Counted from the stretch's first letter, positions 8,925-17,774 are shown. The stretch is DNA of 22,645 nucleotides from an uncultured Azospirillum sp. (GCF_946480385.1 NZ_CAMLJP010000104.1:1-22645); one strand, 5' to 3'. Notes: a model not told the origin generated them from the letters alone. Numbers and translations are program-made.

Positions 8925-9000
8925 GCCGCTCAACCTTGTTCATTCGTTCGGCCATGAGAACCGGGGGCCGAAGCCGGCCATCGCCGATCCGGCCGGTTAA

Positions 9001-9945
9001 TCAGCCGTGGGAAGCTTTGAACCATTCCGCGGTGGCGCGCAACCCGGACGCAAGGTCATGGGGCGGGCGCCAGCCGAGCCTTTTGCGGATGGGGCCGTCA
9101 TCCACCGTCAGCGTTCCGGCCAGCCGGTCGAACACCGCGCGCGTGCCGGTCAGGGCGGCCCCCAGCGCCATCAGGCCACGCGGCACAGGGACCAGCCGTG
9201 CCGGTCGGCCCAGCGCGGCGGCGATGGCGCGCACCAGATCGGCGGTCGATACCGGCTCGCCATCCTGGACCAGGAAGGTCTGCCCGCCGGCGTCGGGGTG
9301 CTCCAGCACCGTCACCACCGCGTCGGCGAGGTTGCCGACATAGATCAGGCTGCGCCGGTTGTGGATCCCGCCGAGCGGCAGCGGCAGTCCGGTCGCCACC
9401 AGCTTCACCAGCGCCCGCATGTTGCCGGCGGCACCGGGGCCGTAGACCAGCGGCGGGCGGATCACCGCAACCTCCATGCCGGTGCGCGCGGAAATCGCGG
9501 CCAGCGCCCGCTCGGCCTCCAGCTTTGAGATGCCATAGGGGCTGTGCGGGTCGGGCGGCGTCGCATCGTCCAGCGGGGTGGGGCGGCTTTCGTCGACCAT
9601 CGCCTTGATGCTGCTGAGGAAGACGAAGCGCTTCACCCCGGCGGCGGCCGCCTGCTCCGCCAGCCGGACGGTGCCGGCGGTGTTGACGCGGCGGAACTCC
9701 GCCAGCGGGTCGGCAGCCTTGTCGCGCATCACATGGACGCGGGCCGCCATGTGGATCACCGCATCGACACCGTCCAGCGCGGCACTCCAGTCGGTGTCGG
9801 GGCCGATGTCGCCGACCACCGCCGGCTCCCACGGGCCTTCCTTGGCGCTGCGCAGGGCGGCGCGCACCCGGTGTCCGCGGGCAGCCAGCAGCGGGACGGT
9901 GTGGCGGCCGACGAAGCCGGTGGCGCCGGTCAGAAGAACGCGCAT
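9001..9945 (-). CDS. NAD-dependent epimerase/reductase (extended SDR)
   Basis: A 314-residue extended short-chain dehydrogenase/reductase acting on nucleotide sugars. The cofactor motif TGATGFVG is at residues 6-13 and the catalytic pair Y137 and K141 is in SPYGISKLEAE, preceded by the serine pair in FLSSIKA. Proteins with this layout next to a WbpM-type dehydratase and a WbpL-type transferase include Pseudomonas WbpK/WbpV and rhizobial WreQ, which act on UDP-4-keto-6-deoxy-GlcNAc or epimerise UDP-GlcNAc. By context this one may reduce the dehydratase product to UDP-QuiNAc or UDP-FucNAc, but the substrate cannot be read from the sequence. The ATG directly before the Rossmann strand (RVLLTG) is chosen; the frame extends 28 codons further upstream but with unrelated sequence. 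It ends 76 bases before the dehydratase gene. Confidence 0.85.
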   Translation of the reverse strand: MRVLLTGATGFVGRHTVPLLAARGHRVRAALRSAKEGPWEPAVVGDIGPDTDWSAALDGVDAVIHMAARVHVMRDKAADPLAEFRRVNTAGTVRLAEQAAAAGVKRFVFLSSIKAMVDESRPTPLDDATPPDPHSPYGISKLEAERALAAISARTGMEVAVIRPPLVYGPGAAGNMRALVKLVATGLPLPLGGIHNRRSLIYVGNLADAVVTVLEHPDAGGQTFLVQDGEPVSTADLVRAIAAALGRPARLVPVPRGLMALGAALTGTRAVFDRLAGTLTVDDGPIRKRLGWRPPHDLASGLRATAEWFKASHG

Positions 9946-10117
9946 GGGCTGGAATGTCCGTGCTGGTATTGTGTCATGGACTGAACCATGCCTTAGTATC
10001 CGGTTTGGCCGGGTGGCGCCACGGCGCAAAGTCCCAGAACCCTTTTCCGGCTTTCGGTTGGTGGTGGGAATGGCTATAAGCTGAATAGGGACGCGTGAAT
10101 AAGGACGCTACCAAGAC

Positions 10118-11167
10118 ATGTCACACATTGTGGACGGTGCAAATGATCGGCACAGCCGGATCATCATCGTCAGCTTTAACTGCGCCGAGTTCGTCAACCG
10201 CGTCATTGGCTGTCTGCTCGACCAGACCGATCCTGCCTTCGAGGTGGTGATCGTCGACAATGCCTCGAAGGACGTCGACGGCATCGTCCTGCCCGCCGAT
10301 CCGCGTTTCCGCATGGTCCGGATGGACAGCAACGTCGGCTTCGCCAAGGCCAACAACATCGGCGCCGCCGGTGCTACCGTCCCCTGGATCGTCACGCTGA
10401 ATCCCGACGCCTTTCCGCGCCGCGACTGGATGGAGCGGCTGCAGGCCGCCGCCCATGCGCAGCCCGACGTGGCGATGTTCGGCTCGACCCAGCTGTTCTC
10501 GCACGACCCCCGCATGATCGATGGCGAGGGGGACCAGTATTCCATTTTCGGCTTCGCTTGGCGGGTCAATTACCGCCGCGTGCTGAAGCCGCCCTATTAC
10601 AGCGGCGAAGTCTTCTCACCCTGCGCCGCGGCCGCCATGTACCGGCGCGACTATTTCGAAGCCGTCGGCGGCTTCGACGAGGACTTCTTCTGCTATTGCG
10701 AGGATGTCGACCTCGGCTTCCGCATCCGGCTCAACGGCGGCCCGGCGGTTCAGGTCGGCGACGCGGTCGTGGAGCATGTCAGCAGCGGCGTGTCCAAGCA
10801 GTACGGCACCTTCGCCCAGTATCACGGCGTCCGCAATCTGGTGTGGACGATGGTGAAGAACATGCCGCTGCCGCTGCTGCCTCTGGCCTTCGCCGGCCAT
10901 GCGCTGCTGGTGGTCTATCTGGTGTTCCGCAGCCTGGGCAGCGGGCGCACCGGCGCCATCGGCCGCGGCATCCGCGATGCGCTGCGCGGGCTGCCGGGCA
11001 TGATGGCCAAGCGCCGCATCATCCAACGCGACCGCAAGGCGACGCTGGGGCAGGTCGCCCGGATGATCGCCTGGAACCCGCTGCTGCTGAAGACCCGCGG
11101 CCGGCCGGGGCTGCGGAAGTCGCACAGCTCAGACCAGCCGCCATCCGTGGGTGTTGAAAAAGCGTAG
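10118..11167 (+). CDS. Family 2 glycosyltransferase (rhamnosyltransferase-like)
   Basis: A 349-residue GT-A fold glycosyltransferase of family 2, likely adding a sugar to a lipid-linked polysaccharide on the cytoplasmic side of the inner membrane. Visible motifs are IIIVSFN (15-21), VDNASKD (46-52), SNVGFAKANN (71-80), the DXD-like LNPDA (94-98), and the acceptor/catalytic region VGGFDEDFFCYCEDVDLGFR with EDVD at 195-198. A hydrophobic segment (MPLPLLPLAFAGHALLVVYL, about 250-270) could anchor it to the membrane. It is transcribed divergently from the SDR gene across a 172-base spacer. AAGGA lies 12 bases before the ATG and a TATAAG box at 10075-10080 lacks a good -35 partner. The last 13 codons and the stop overlap the end of the opposite-strand glycosyltransferase gene. 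Confidence 0.9.
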   Translation: MSHIVDGANDRHSRIIIVSFNCAEFVNRVIGCLLDQTDPAFEVVIVDNASKDVDGIVLPADPRFRMVRMDSNVGFAKANNIGAAGATVPWIVTLNPDAFPRRDWMERLQAAAHAQPDVAMFGSTQLFSHDPRMIDGEGDQYSIFGFAWRVNYRRVLKPPYYSGEVFSPCAAAAMYRRDYFEAVGGFDEDFFCYCEDVDLGFRIRLNGGPAVQVGDAVVEHVSSGVSKQYGTFAQYHGVRNLVWTMVKNMPLPLLPLAFAGHALLVVYLVFRSLGSGRTGAIGRGIRDALRGLPGMMAKRRIIQRDRKATLGQVARMIAWNPLLLKTRGRPGLRKSHSSDQPPSVGVEKA

Positions 11168-11968
11168 GGCGGAGCGGGCGAACATGCGGATATGCGCGCT
11201 GCCCTTGCGCGCCGCCTTGCCGCCGAAATGCACCATGCGCACGTCCGGCACATAGGCGATCTCGCCGAGCGCCATCGCCCGGCGCGACAGGTCGAAATCC
11301 TCGAAATACAGAAAATAGCCGTCGTCGAACCCGCCCAGCCGGGTCAGCGCGTCGCGCCGGAACAGCATGAAGGCGCCGCTGACCTGCTCCAGCCCGGTGA
11401 CGACGCTGTCGCCGGTGACGTCGCGCATTTCGTAGCGGTTCAGCCGCTTGGCGAACATCCGCTTGACCGAGGCCGGAGCGAAGGCGCGCAGGCCCAGATC
11501 CAGCACGGTCGGCCGCCGCTTGCACAGGAATTCCTGCTCCCCCGACGGGCCGAACACCTTGGGCGTCAGCAGCACCGTGCGCGGGTGCGCCTCCATATAG
11601 CGCCAGCCGGCCAGCAGCGCGTCGGGCTCCAGCAGGATGTCGTAGTTCAGGATCAGATGGTAAGGCGCGTCGCCCTGCCGGATCGCCAGATTGTGCCCGG
11701 CGCCGTAGCCGACGTTGCCATGTCCGGCGATCAGCGTCACCGGCGGCCGGCCGGCCTCGGCATAGCGGTCCAACAGCGGCCGGAACGGGTTCGACGCCGG
11801 ATCGCTGCCCTCCGGTGCGCCATTGTCGATGATCCACAGCCGGGTCTGCACCCCGGTTCCCTCGGCCAGCCGGTCGGCCGCGGCACCGATGGTGTCGAGG
11901 GAGCGGGCCAGCAGGTCCGGATCGGGGTGGTAGAGGACGACGGAGAGGTCGAGGAAGGCGGTGGTCAT
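11129..11968 (-). CDS. Family 2 glycosyltransferase
   Basis: A second GT2 enzyme, 279 residues, of the WbbL/rhamnosyltransferase-like type. It shows LSVVLYHPD at the N-terminus, WIIDNGAPE, the signature GHGNVGYGAGHNLA, a variant DXD (LNYDI, where NPD is more usual) and LGGFDDGYFLYFEDFDLSRR. The acceptor is unknown. It starts only 4 bases after the stop of the WbpL/WecA-type transferase gene, so the two are almost certainly co-transcribed and probably translationally coupled. That position suggests it adds the second sugar after the initiating transferase. The gene ends inside the 3' end of the convergent glycosyltransferase gene (39-bp overlap). Confidence 0.9.
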   Translation of the reverse strand: MTTAFLDLSVVLYHPDPDLLARSLDTIGAAADRLAEGTGVQTRLWIIDNGAPEGSDPASNPFRPLLDRYAEAGRPPVTLIAGHGNVGYGAGHNLAIRQGDAPYHLILNYDILLEPDALLAGWRYMEAHPRTVLLTPKVFGPSGEQEFLCKRRPTVLDLGLRAFAPASVKRMFAKRLNRYEMRDVTGDSVVTGLEQVSGAFMLFRRDALTRLGGFDDGYFLYFEDFDLSRRAMALGEIAYVPDVRMVHFGGKAARKGSAHIRMFARSALRFFNTHGWRLV

Positions 11969-11972
11969 GGAA

Positions 11973-12977
11973 TCAGGCTTTCGACATGCGCGTCAGTGTC
12001 GCCAGCAGCAGCGCGACGGTGACCGCGCCCGGCGCCAGCGTCCAGGCGCCGAAGGTCCCGGCGGCCAGCGCGGCGGCGACGAGGACGAGGCTGTAACCGA
12101 TGATGGTCAGCACCACCCGATCATGCCGGCCCGCACCCTTGGCGGCCTTCTGATAGAAGTGCTCGCGGTGGGCCTGCCAGATCTTCTCGCCGCGCAACAG
12201 CCGGCGCAGCAGGGTGATGGTGGCGTCGGTCAGGTAATAGGCGGGCAGGATCAGCGCCGCCGCCCAATCGCCGCGCGCCGCCAGCGAGGCCAGCAGGAAG
12301 GCCAGGATATGGCCGAGCGGGATGCTGCCGACATCGCCCATGAACATGCGGGCCGGCCGCCAATTGTGGGTCAGGAACCCCGCCGCCGCCCCGGCCAGCG
12401 CCGACCCGGCGACTCCGGTCAGCCCGAAATCGCCCATCACCAGCGACACCAGCGCCACGCCGCCGCCGATCAGGATGGTTTCGCTGCCGGCCAGCCCGTC
12501 GATCCCGTCCATGAAATTGTAGAGGTTGACGAACCACAGCCACAGGAAGGCCGTCGCCGCCCGGTCCAGCCCCCAGGGCAGCCAGCCCTGCCACACCAGC
12601 TGGTCGGACGGCAGCGCCAGCAGCCCGAACGCCACCGCCAGCGCCTGCACCGCCAGCCGCAGCAGCGGCGACAGGGTGCGGCGGTCGTCCATCCACGACA
12701 CCCCCATCAGCGCCAGCGTGCCCAGCAGAACCGCCCCGGTCTCCAGCGGCCGGCCGAAGGCGATCCCGGCGATGGCGAAGACCGGCACCACTGTCAGCAT
12801 CACCGCCCAGCCGCCGCCGCGCGGGGTGGGTGCCTGATGGCTCGACCGCTCGTTCGGGATGTCCATGATGCTGCTGGCGAGCAGATAGCGCAGCACCCGC
12901 GTCGACAGGTACCAGCCGACAGCCAGGCACAGCAGGAAGACGCCGATCAGCGCGGACGAATAGGCGGTGGAGGTCAT
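11973..12977 (-). CDS. WbpL/WecA-type undecaprenyl-phosphate glycosyl-1-phosphate transferase
   Basis: A polytopic inner-membrane enzyme (334 residues, about ten hydrophobic segments) of the MraY/WecA/WbpL polyprenyl-phosphate HexNAc-1-phosphate transferase family, which starts O-antigen or related glycan synthesis by moving sugar-1-phosphate from UDP to undecaprenyl phosphate. Diagnostic motifs are all present: PNERSSHQAPTPRGGG (41-56), the metal-binding DD at 97-98 in SWMDDRR, NFMDGIDGLAG (154-164), MFMGDVGSIPLGH (211-223) and HREHFYQKA (270-278). The nearby dehydratase and SDR genes suggest the WbpL-like use of a 6-deoxy HexNAc (FucNAc or QuiNAc) rather than GlcNAc, but that is inference. 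The same frame stays open far upstream through the epimerase gene; ATG at 12977 gives the normal family length and begins right at the first membrane helix. The upstream epimerase gene ends 32 bases before it. Confidence 0.92.
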   Translation of the reverse strand: MTSTAYSSALIGVFLLCLAVGWYLSTRVLRYLLASSIMDIPNERSSHQAPTPRGGGWAVMLTVVPVFAIAGIAFGRPLETGAVLLGTLALMGVSWMDDRRTLSPLLRLAVQALAVAFGLLALPSDQLVWQGWLPWGLDRAATAFLWLWFVNLYNFMDGIDGLAGSETILIGGGVALVSLVMGDFGLTGVAGSALAGAAAGFLTHNWRPARMFMGDVGSIPLGHILAFLLASLAARGDWAAALILPAYYLTDATITLLRRLLRGEKIWQAHREHFYQKAAKGAGRHDRVVLTIIGYSLVLVAAALAAGTFGAWTLAPGAVTVALLLATLTRMSKA

Positions 12978-13009
12978 GATGGCTCGGACGGTGGGGGAGA
13001 GGGGAAGGC

Positions 13010-13993
13010 TCAGAGCTTGTGATAGCCCTTGTACCACTCCACGAAGCGGGGCAGGCCGATCTCGATCGGGGTCTTCGGTTCGAAGCCCAGCACCTGACGG
13101 CTCAATTCGATGTCGGCGGCGGTCTCCTGCACGTCGCCGGCCTGCATCGGCTCCATCACCTTGACGGCCTCGCGGCCGAAAGCCTGCTCCAGCACGGTTA
13201 TGAAGCGCATCAGCTCCTCGCACCGGTTGTTGCCGAGGTTGAAGACGCGGTGCGGGGCGCCGGTCTCCGCATCGACCGGGGCCGGGCGGTCGAGGGCGGC
13301 CAGCACGCCGGCGACGATGTCGTCGATATAGGTGAAGTCGCGCTTCATCTTGCCGCCGTTGAAGACGCGGATCGGCCGGCCGGCGGTGATGGCGTCGGCG
13401 AACAGCCAGGTCGCCATGTCCGGGCGGCTCCACGGGCCGTAAACGGTGAAGAAGCGCAGGCCGGTCATCGGCATCTGGTAGAGATGGCTGTAGGTGAAGG
13501 CCAGCATCTCCGCCGCCTTCTTGGTGGCAGCATAGACCGAAACCGGGCTGTCCACCCGGTCCTCCACCGAAAATGGCATCTTGCGGTTGGCGCCATAGAC
13601 CGAGGAGGTCGAAGCGTAGACGAAATGCTTCAGCCCCGGCATGCGCCGCGCCGCCTCCAGCAGCGTCACCTGACCGGTGACGTTGGCGTCGACATAGGCA
13701 TAGGGGTTCTCGATCGAATAGCGCACGCCGGGCTGTGCCGCCAGATGGACCACGCCCGTCACATCGCCGAACTGCGGCCACAGCCCCTCCACCGTCGCGC
13801 GGTCGGAGATGTCGGCCCTGATGAAGCGGAAGCCGGGCCGGCCGGTCAGACGCGCCAGCCGCGCCTCCTTCAGTGCCACCGCATAATAGTCGTTCAGGTT
13901 GTCGAGGCCGAGCACGCTCTCCCCGCGGTCCAGCAGAGCCGCCGCGACATGCGATCCGATGAAGCCGGCTGCCCCGGTAACGAGGATGGTCAT
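13010..13993 (-). CDS. UDP-glucuronate 4-epimerase (CapI/LspL family)
   Basis: A 327-residue extended SDR that most resembles UDP-glucuronate 4-epimerases, which make UDP-galacturonate for LPS, capsule or exopolysaccharide. The NAD motif TGAAGFIG is at 6-13, followed by the telling LDNLNDYYAVALKEARL segment seen in CapI/LspL proteins. The catalytic Y154 and K158 are in YAATKKAAEML after ASTSSVYG. Other family stretches are LAAQPGVRYSIENP, RFFTVYGPWSRPDMA and KRDFTYIDDIV. It is the first gene of a four-member minus-strand run with the WbpL-type transferase and a glycosyltransferase. An imperfect 22-bp tandem repeat covers its start codon and the leader just upstream. Confidence 0.92.
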   Translation of the reverse strand: MTILVTGAAGFIGSHVAAALLDRGESVLGLDNLNDYYAVALKEARLARLTGRPGFRFIRADISDRATVEGLWPQFGDVTGVVHLAAQPGVRYSIENPYAYVDANVTGQVTLLEAARRMPGLKHFVYASTSSVYGANRKMPFSVEDRVDSPVSVYAATKKAAEMLAFTYSHLYQMPMTGLRFFTVYGPWSRPDMATWLFADAITAGRPIRVFNGGKMKRDFTYIDDIVAGVLAALDRPAPVDAETGAPHRVFNLGNNRCEELMRFITVLEQAFGREAVKVMEPMQAGDVQETAADIELSRQVLGFEPKTPIEIGLPRFVEWYKGYHKL

Positions 13994-14032
13994 GGTCCGA
14001 CACCCTTATGACTATGGTCCGACGGTCTTATG
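13991..14032. repeat. Tandem direct repeat over the start of the UDP-glucuronate epimerase gene
   Basis: Two 20-base units, at 13991-14010 and 14013-14032, share ATGGTCCGAC and CTTATG and differ at four positions; the period is 22 bases, about two helical turns. The unit nearer the gene contains the start codon (CAT on the plus strand). The farther unit has TAT there, so its equivalent minus-strand codon is ATA. Confidence 0.7.
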
Positions 14033-14093
14033 CCCCAGCGGTGGTTGGCGCGCCAGCCTCCATCCACGGGTATCTTGTGACCGGTTCGCACGC

Positions 14094-14123
14094 TTGACAG
14101 CCGATCCGCCCTGCCGGTCTACT
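14094..14123 (+). promoter_or_regulatory. Probable sigma-70 promoter
   Basis: A perfect -35 box TTGACA (14094-14099) and a -10-like TCTACT (14118-14123, 4 of 6) are separated by 18 bases. Transcription would start near 14130, just before the hypothetical gene that begins at 14149. Confidence 0.55.
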
Positions 14124-14148
14124 GCGCGACCGCGACACACCAGGACCG

Positions 14149-14499
14149 ATGAGACCATCGATGCCCCCGAAGAAGAATCCGCTGAACCTGAACCCGCTGC
14201 AGCTGCGCACCCTGACTCTTCTGCAGGAGATCGCCCGTCTGGAGAACGCGCCGGCCGAAGGCGATGAGGGTGGTTTCCAGATCACCTCGCTGCCGCATGC
14301 CCATGGCAACCACTTCCACCTCGGCCATGCCGTGGTCGCCGCCAAGGATGCCACCGGACTGCAGAACGACGCGGTCTGGACCATCCTGGAGCGCAAGGGC
14401 ATCGTGAAGCGCACCCCCGGCGCCGCGATCCTGACCGCCACCGGCGTCAGCTATGACACCGGCCTGCGTGATGAGATCCTGCACCATTCCGACCACTGA
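14149..14499 (+). CDS. Hypothetical protein, small, histidine-rich centre
   Basis: I do not recognise a named family. The 116-residue protein is soluble, with no signal peptide or membrane segment. The N-terminal third looks helical (LNLNPLQLRTLTLLQEIARL), followed by an acidic linker (APAEGDEGGF), a histidine-rich segment SLPHAHGNHFHLGHAVV, and a C-terminal part (DAVWTILERKGIVKRTPGAA) resembling a winged-helix wing region (LERKGIVKR). The final residues are HHSDH. A DNA-binding or metal-responsive role is possible but speculative. AGGA lies 4 bases before the first ATG; a second ATG at 14161 is an alternative start. A good promoter precedes it, and a small-protein gene follows 35 bases later in the same direction. 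Confidence 0.75.
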   Translation: MRPSMPPKKNPLNLNPLQLRTLTLLQEIARLENAPAEGDEGGFQITSLPHAHGNHFHLGHAVVAAKDATGLQNDAVWTILERKGIVKRTPGAAILTATGVSYDTGLRDEILHHSDH

Positions 14500-14534
14500 C
14501 ACCCGCCTGTGAGGCTGGTTGCGGAGCCGCGCCG

Positions 14535-14681
14535 ATGGACGACACCGCCGAGACGCTGAACACACCGCCGGCTCCGGTGAAGCCGAAGCCGGTGGCGAAA
14601 GAGCGTGATGAGCGCCTCGCCGCCCGCTTGCGCGAGAACCTGCGCAAGCGCAAGGAACAGGCGCGGCAGCGGGGGGAATAG
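14535..14681 (+). CDS. Small basic protein, 48 residues
   Basis: An open frame of 48 codons with GGAG 9 bases before its ATG. The product has an acidic start (MDDTAETLNT), a proline-lysine linker (PPAPVKPKPV) and a charged amphipathic helix with many arginines and lysines (ERDERLAARLRENLRKRKEQ). I recall similar short proteins ending in an RLAxxLRxNLRRRK-type helix as widespread in alphaproteobacteria, without known function; this needs a search. It follows the 116-residue hypothetical gene on the same strand and is followed at once by a hairpin that could end transcription. Small size makes it easy for automatic gene callers to miss. Confidence 0.7.
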   Translation: MDDTAETLNTPPAPVKPKPVAKERDERLAARLRENLRKRKEQARQRGE

Positions 14682-14682
14682 T

Positions 14683-14705
14683 CCCTCTCCCGACCCGGGA
14701 GAGGG
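14683..14705. terminator. Bidirectional hairpin between convergent genes
   Basis: A perfect 10-bp stem, CCCTCTCCCG with CGGGAGAGGG, around a 3-base loop. It begins directly after the small-protein stop codon and lies 10 bases beyond the GNAT stop on the other strand. There is no T-run on either side, so termination strength is unclear. Its composition resembles the arms of the dispersed GC-rich repeats. Confidence 0.5.
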
Positions 14706-14714
14706 CACTCTCGC

Positions 14715-15146
14715 TCAGGCCAGTTCCTTCTTGAACCAGATCTGCTTGTGTTCCGGTGGATAGCCCTCCATCTCCGCCCACACCTGATAGCCCTGCTTCG
14801 GGTAGAAGCCCGGCGCCTGGAAGTCGTAAGTGTAGAGCCGCGACCAGCGGCAGCCGCGGGTTTTGGCCTCTGCCTCCGCCGCTGCCAGCAACCGGCCGCC
14901 GAGACCGCTGCCGCGCGTGGAGTCGTCCACCCACAACAGGTCGACATACAGCCAGTCCCAATTGGTGTAGCCGACCAGCCCGCCCTTCAGCGCGCCGTCG
15001 GCATCGCGGGCGACGACCACAAGATCGCGGCGGTCATAGGCGCGGCCGAGCGATGCCTCGTTGTAGGCGCGCAGGCCGTCGAAGACGCCGGCCAGGTCGG
15101 CCGGGGCGGGGGTGTCCGTCACGGACAGGATGAAGCTCTGTGTCAT
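14715..15146 (-). CDS. GNAT family N-acetyltransferase
   Basis: A 143-residue acetyl-CoA-dependent acetyltransferase of the GNAT superfamily. Strands [20 protein letters not shown] and [16 protein letters not shown] lead into the acetyl-CoA binding motif [22 protein letters not shown] (R/QxxGxG/A), and the C-terminal [20 protein letters not shown] has the usual GFYxKxGF-like element. The substrate cannot be predicted. ATG at 15146 gives the normal N-terminus (MTQSFILSV); the frame stays open 22 codons further, into the dcd upstream region, and I consider that untranslated. No strong ribosome-binding site is seen. The gene is divergent from dcd. Confidence 0.9.
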   Translation of the reverse strand: MTQSFILSVTDTPAPADLAGVFDGLRAYNEASLGRAYDRRDLVVVARDADGALKGGLVGYTNWDWLYVDLLWVDDSTRGSGLGGRLLAAAEAEAKTRGCRWSRLYTYDFQAPGFYPKQGYQVWAEMEGYPPEHKQIWFKKELA

Positions 15147-15229
15147 GGGGCGAAGCTTAGCCGCGAGCGCGCGGAAGACCAGCGCCGTGATAAAGAACCG
15201 TCCATGCACCACAAGCGGCCCGGCTTTTC

Positions 15230-15258
15230 TTGAGCCTCGCCGCGCGCTCGGCTACAAA
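15230..15258 (+). promoter_or_regulatory. Probable promoter of dcd
   Basis: TTGAGC (15230-15235, 4 of 6) and TACAAA (15253-15258, 4 of 6) are 17 bases apart in the spacer between the divergent GNAT and dcd genes. The start would be near 15265, leaving a 45-base leader with AAGGAG at 15294-15299. Confidence 0.5.
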
Positions 15259-15309
15259 CCAGCCTCACCACCCCTCCACCCAATCGATACGCCAAGGAGT
15301 ACCCCCGCG

Positions 15310-15864
15310 ATGGGCATCATGCCGGACAGCTGGATCCGCGAGATGGCCGAGACCAAGGGCATGATCGAGCCCTTCGTCGAGACCCAGAAGCGCGAAGGCG
15401 TGATTTCCTACGGCGTGTCGTCCTACGGCTACGACGCCCGGGTCGCCGACGAGTTCAAGATCTTCACCAACGTCGACAACGCCATCGTCGATCCCAAACG
15501 TTTCGACGATTCGAGCTTCGTCGACCGCAAGACCGACGTCTGCATCATTCCGCCGAACAGCTTCGCGCTGGCCCGCACGGTGGAATATTTCCGCATCCCG
15601 CGCGACGTTCTGGTCATCTGCCTGGGCAAGAGCACCTATGCCCGCTGCGGCCTGATCGTGAACGTCACCCCGCTGGAGCCGGAGTGGGAAGGCCACGTCA
15701 CGCTGGAGATCTCCAACACCACGCCGTTGCCCGCCAAGGTCTATGCGAACGAGGGGCTGTGCCAGTTCCTGTTCCTGAAGGGCGACAGCGTGTGCGAGGT
15801 GTCCTACGCCGACAAGTCCGGCAAATACATGGGGCAGAAGGGCGTCACGCTGCCCCGGCTCTGA
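15310..15864 (+). CDS. dcd: dCTP deaminase
   Basis: dCTP deaminase converts dCTP to dUTP and ammonia, the main route to dUMP and then dTMP in Gram-negative bacteria. The 184-residue product matches the alphaproteobacterial form in length and sequence: [14 protein letters not shown] at the start, [19 protein letters not shown], the active-site stretch [31 protein letters not shown] with the catalytic glutamate E133 (E138 in E. coli), and [19 protein letters not shown] at the end. AAGGAG 10 bases before the ATG supports the start; the frame extends upstream but without homology. murA begins 53 bases later on the same strand, so the two may share a transcript. Confidence 0.98.
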   Translation: MGIMPDSWIREMAETKGMIEPFVETQKREGVISYGVSSYGYDARVADEFKIFTNVDNAIVDPKRFDDSSFVDRKTDVCIIPPNSFALARTVEYFRIPRDVLVICLGKSTYARCGLIVNVTPLEPEWEGHVTLEISNTTPLPAKVYANEGLCQFLFLKGDSVCEVSYADKSGKYMGQKGVTLPRL

Positions 15865-15917
15865 GCACTCCTAACTCCGATCGCTCGTCAGAGCGTATCT
15901 GCGAAAGAAACAGGTCC

Positions 15918-17210
<1,293 letters not shown>

Positions 17211-17275
17211 GCGGCGGGGGCGCCCCTCCCACCATCCCGATAAGGTTGGCCATTCCCCGAGAGGTGCCCACGACC

Positions 17276-17746
17276 ATGACGGCCTCAGCCATGACCCCGA
17301 TCCGCCTGCGTGCCGAAGACGAGGAGGACCTGAAGGTCGTCTCCGCCTGCCTGCAGGACGCCATCCTTCCGGTCGGCGACATGTGCTTCCAGCCTGACGA
17401 CAAGCGGTTCGTCATGGTCGTCAACCGCTTCCGCTGGGAGGCCGCCGACCGCCCGCGCCCCGGCCCCGCCGCCGACGACGACGATCTGGCACCCTACGAG
17501 CGGGTCCATTGCGGCGTGCGGGTGGACGGGGTGACCGGTGCCAAGCTGCGCGGCTTCGACCTGAAGGACCGCGGCCGGATCCTGGAATTGCTGTCGATGG
17601 AGACGATGGAGGGCGGGATCGCCCTGCATTTCGCCGGCGGCGGCTGCGTCCGCCTGGACGGGGAGTCCTGGCGTATGGTGGTGGAGGATCTGGGCGAGCC
17701 CTGGCCCACCGGCTGCAAACCCTGCCACCCCGACGAACCGGCCTGA
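17276..17746 (+). CDS. DUF2948 family protein
   Basis: A 156-residue cytoplasmic protein of unknown function in the DUF2948 family, typically found directly after murA (and often before hisD) in alphaproteobacteria. Recognisable parts are IRLRAEDEEDLKVVSACLQD, AILPVGDMCFQPDDKRFVMV, NRFRWEAA, the YERVHCGVRVDGVTGAKLRG stretch and GGIALHFAGGGCVRLDGESW. GAGAGG about 11 bases before ATG 17276 supports this start; ATG 17291 is an alternative. Here hisD does not follow; the next gene is on the opposite strand and converges with a 28-base gap, so the usual gene order is broken after this gene. Confidence 0.9.
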   Translation: MTASAMTPIRLRAEDEEDLKVVSACLQDAILPVGDMCFQPDDKRFVMVVNRFRWEAADRPRPGPAADDDDLAPYERVHCGVRVDGVTGAKLRGFDLKDRGRILELLSMETMEGGIALHFAGGGCVRLDGESWRMVVEDLGEPWPTGCKPCHPDEPA

Positions 17747-17774
17747 GCGGCCTGGCGGTACGCGGGGCGCCGGT

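Noticed and set aside
8960..9000. Hairpin CCGGCC/GGCCGG after the SDR gene as a terminator
   Set aside because: Short stem, no T-run, and the next gene on the same strand follows directly.
12978..14003. Long minus-strand frame fused to the N-terminus of the WbpL/WecA-type protein
   Set aside because: It is an alternative frame of the UDP-glucuronate epimerase gene; its sequence is arginine- and proline-rich nonsense and the family motif set begins at 12977.
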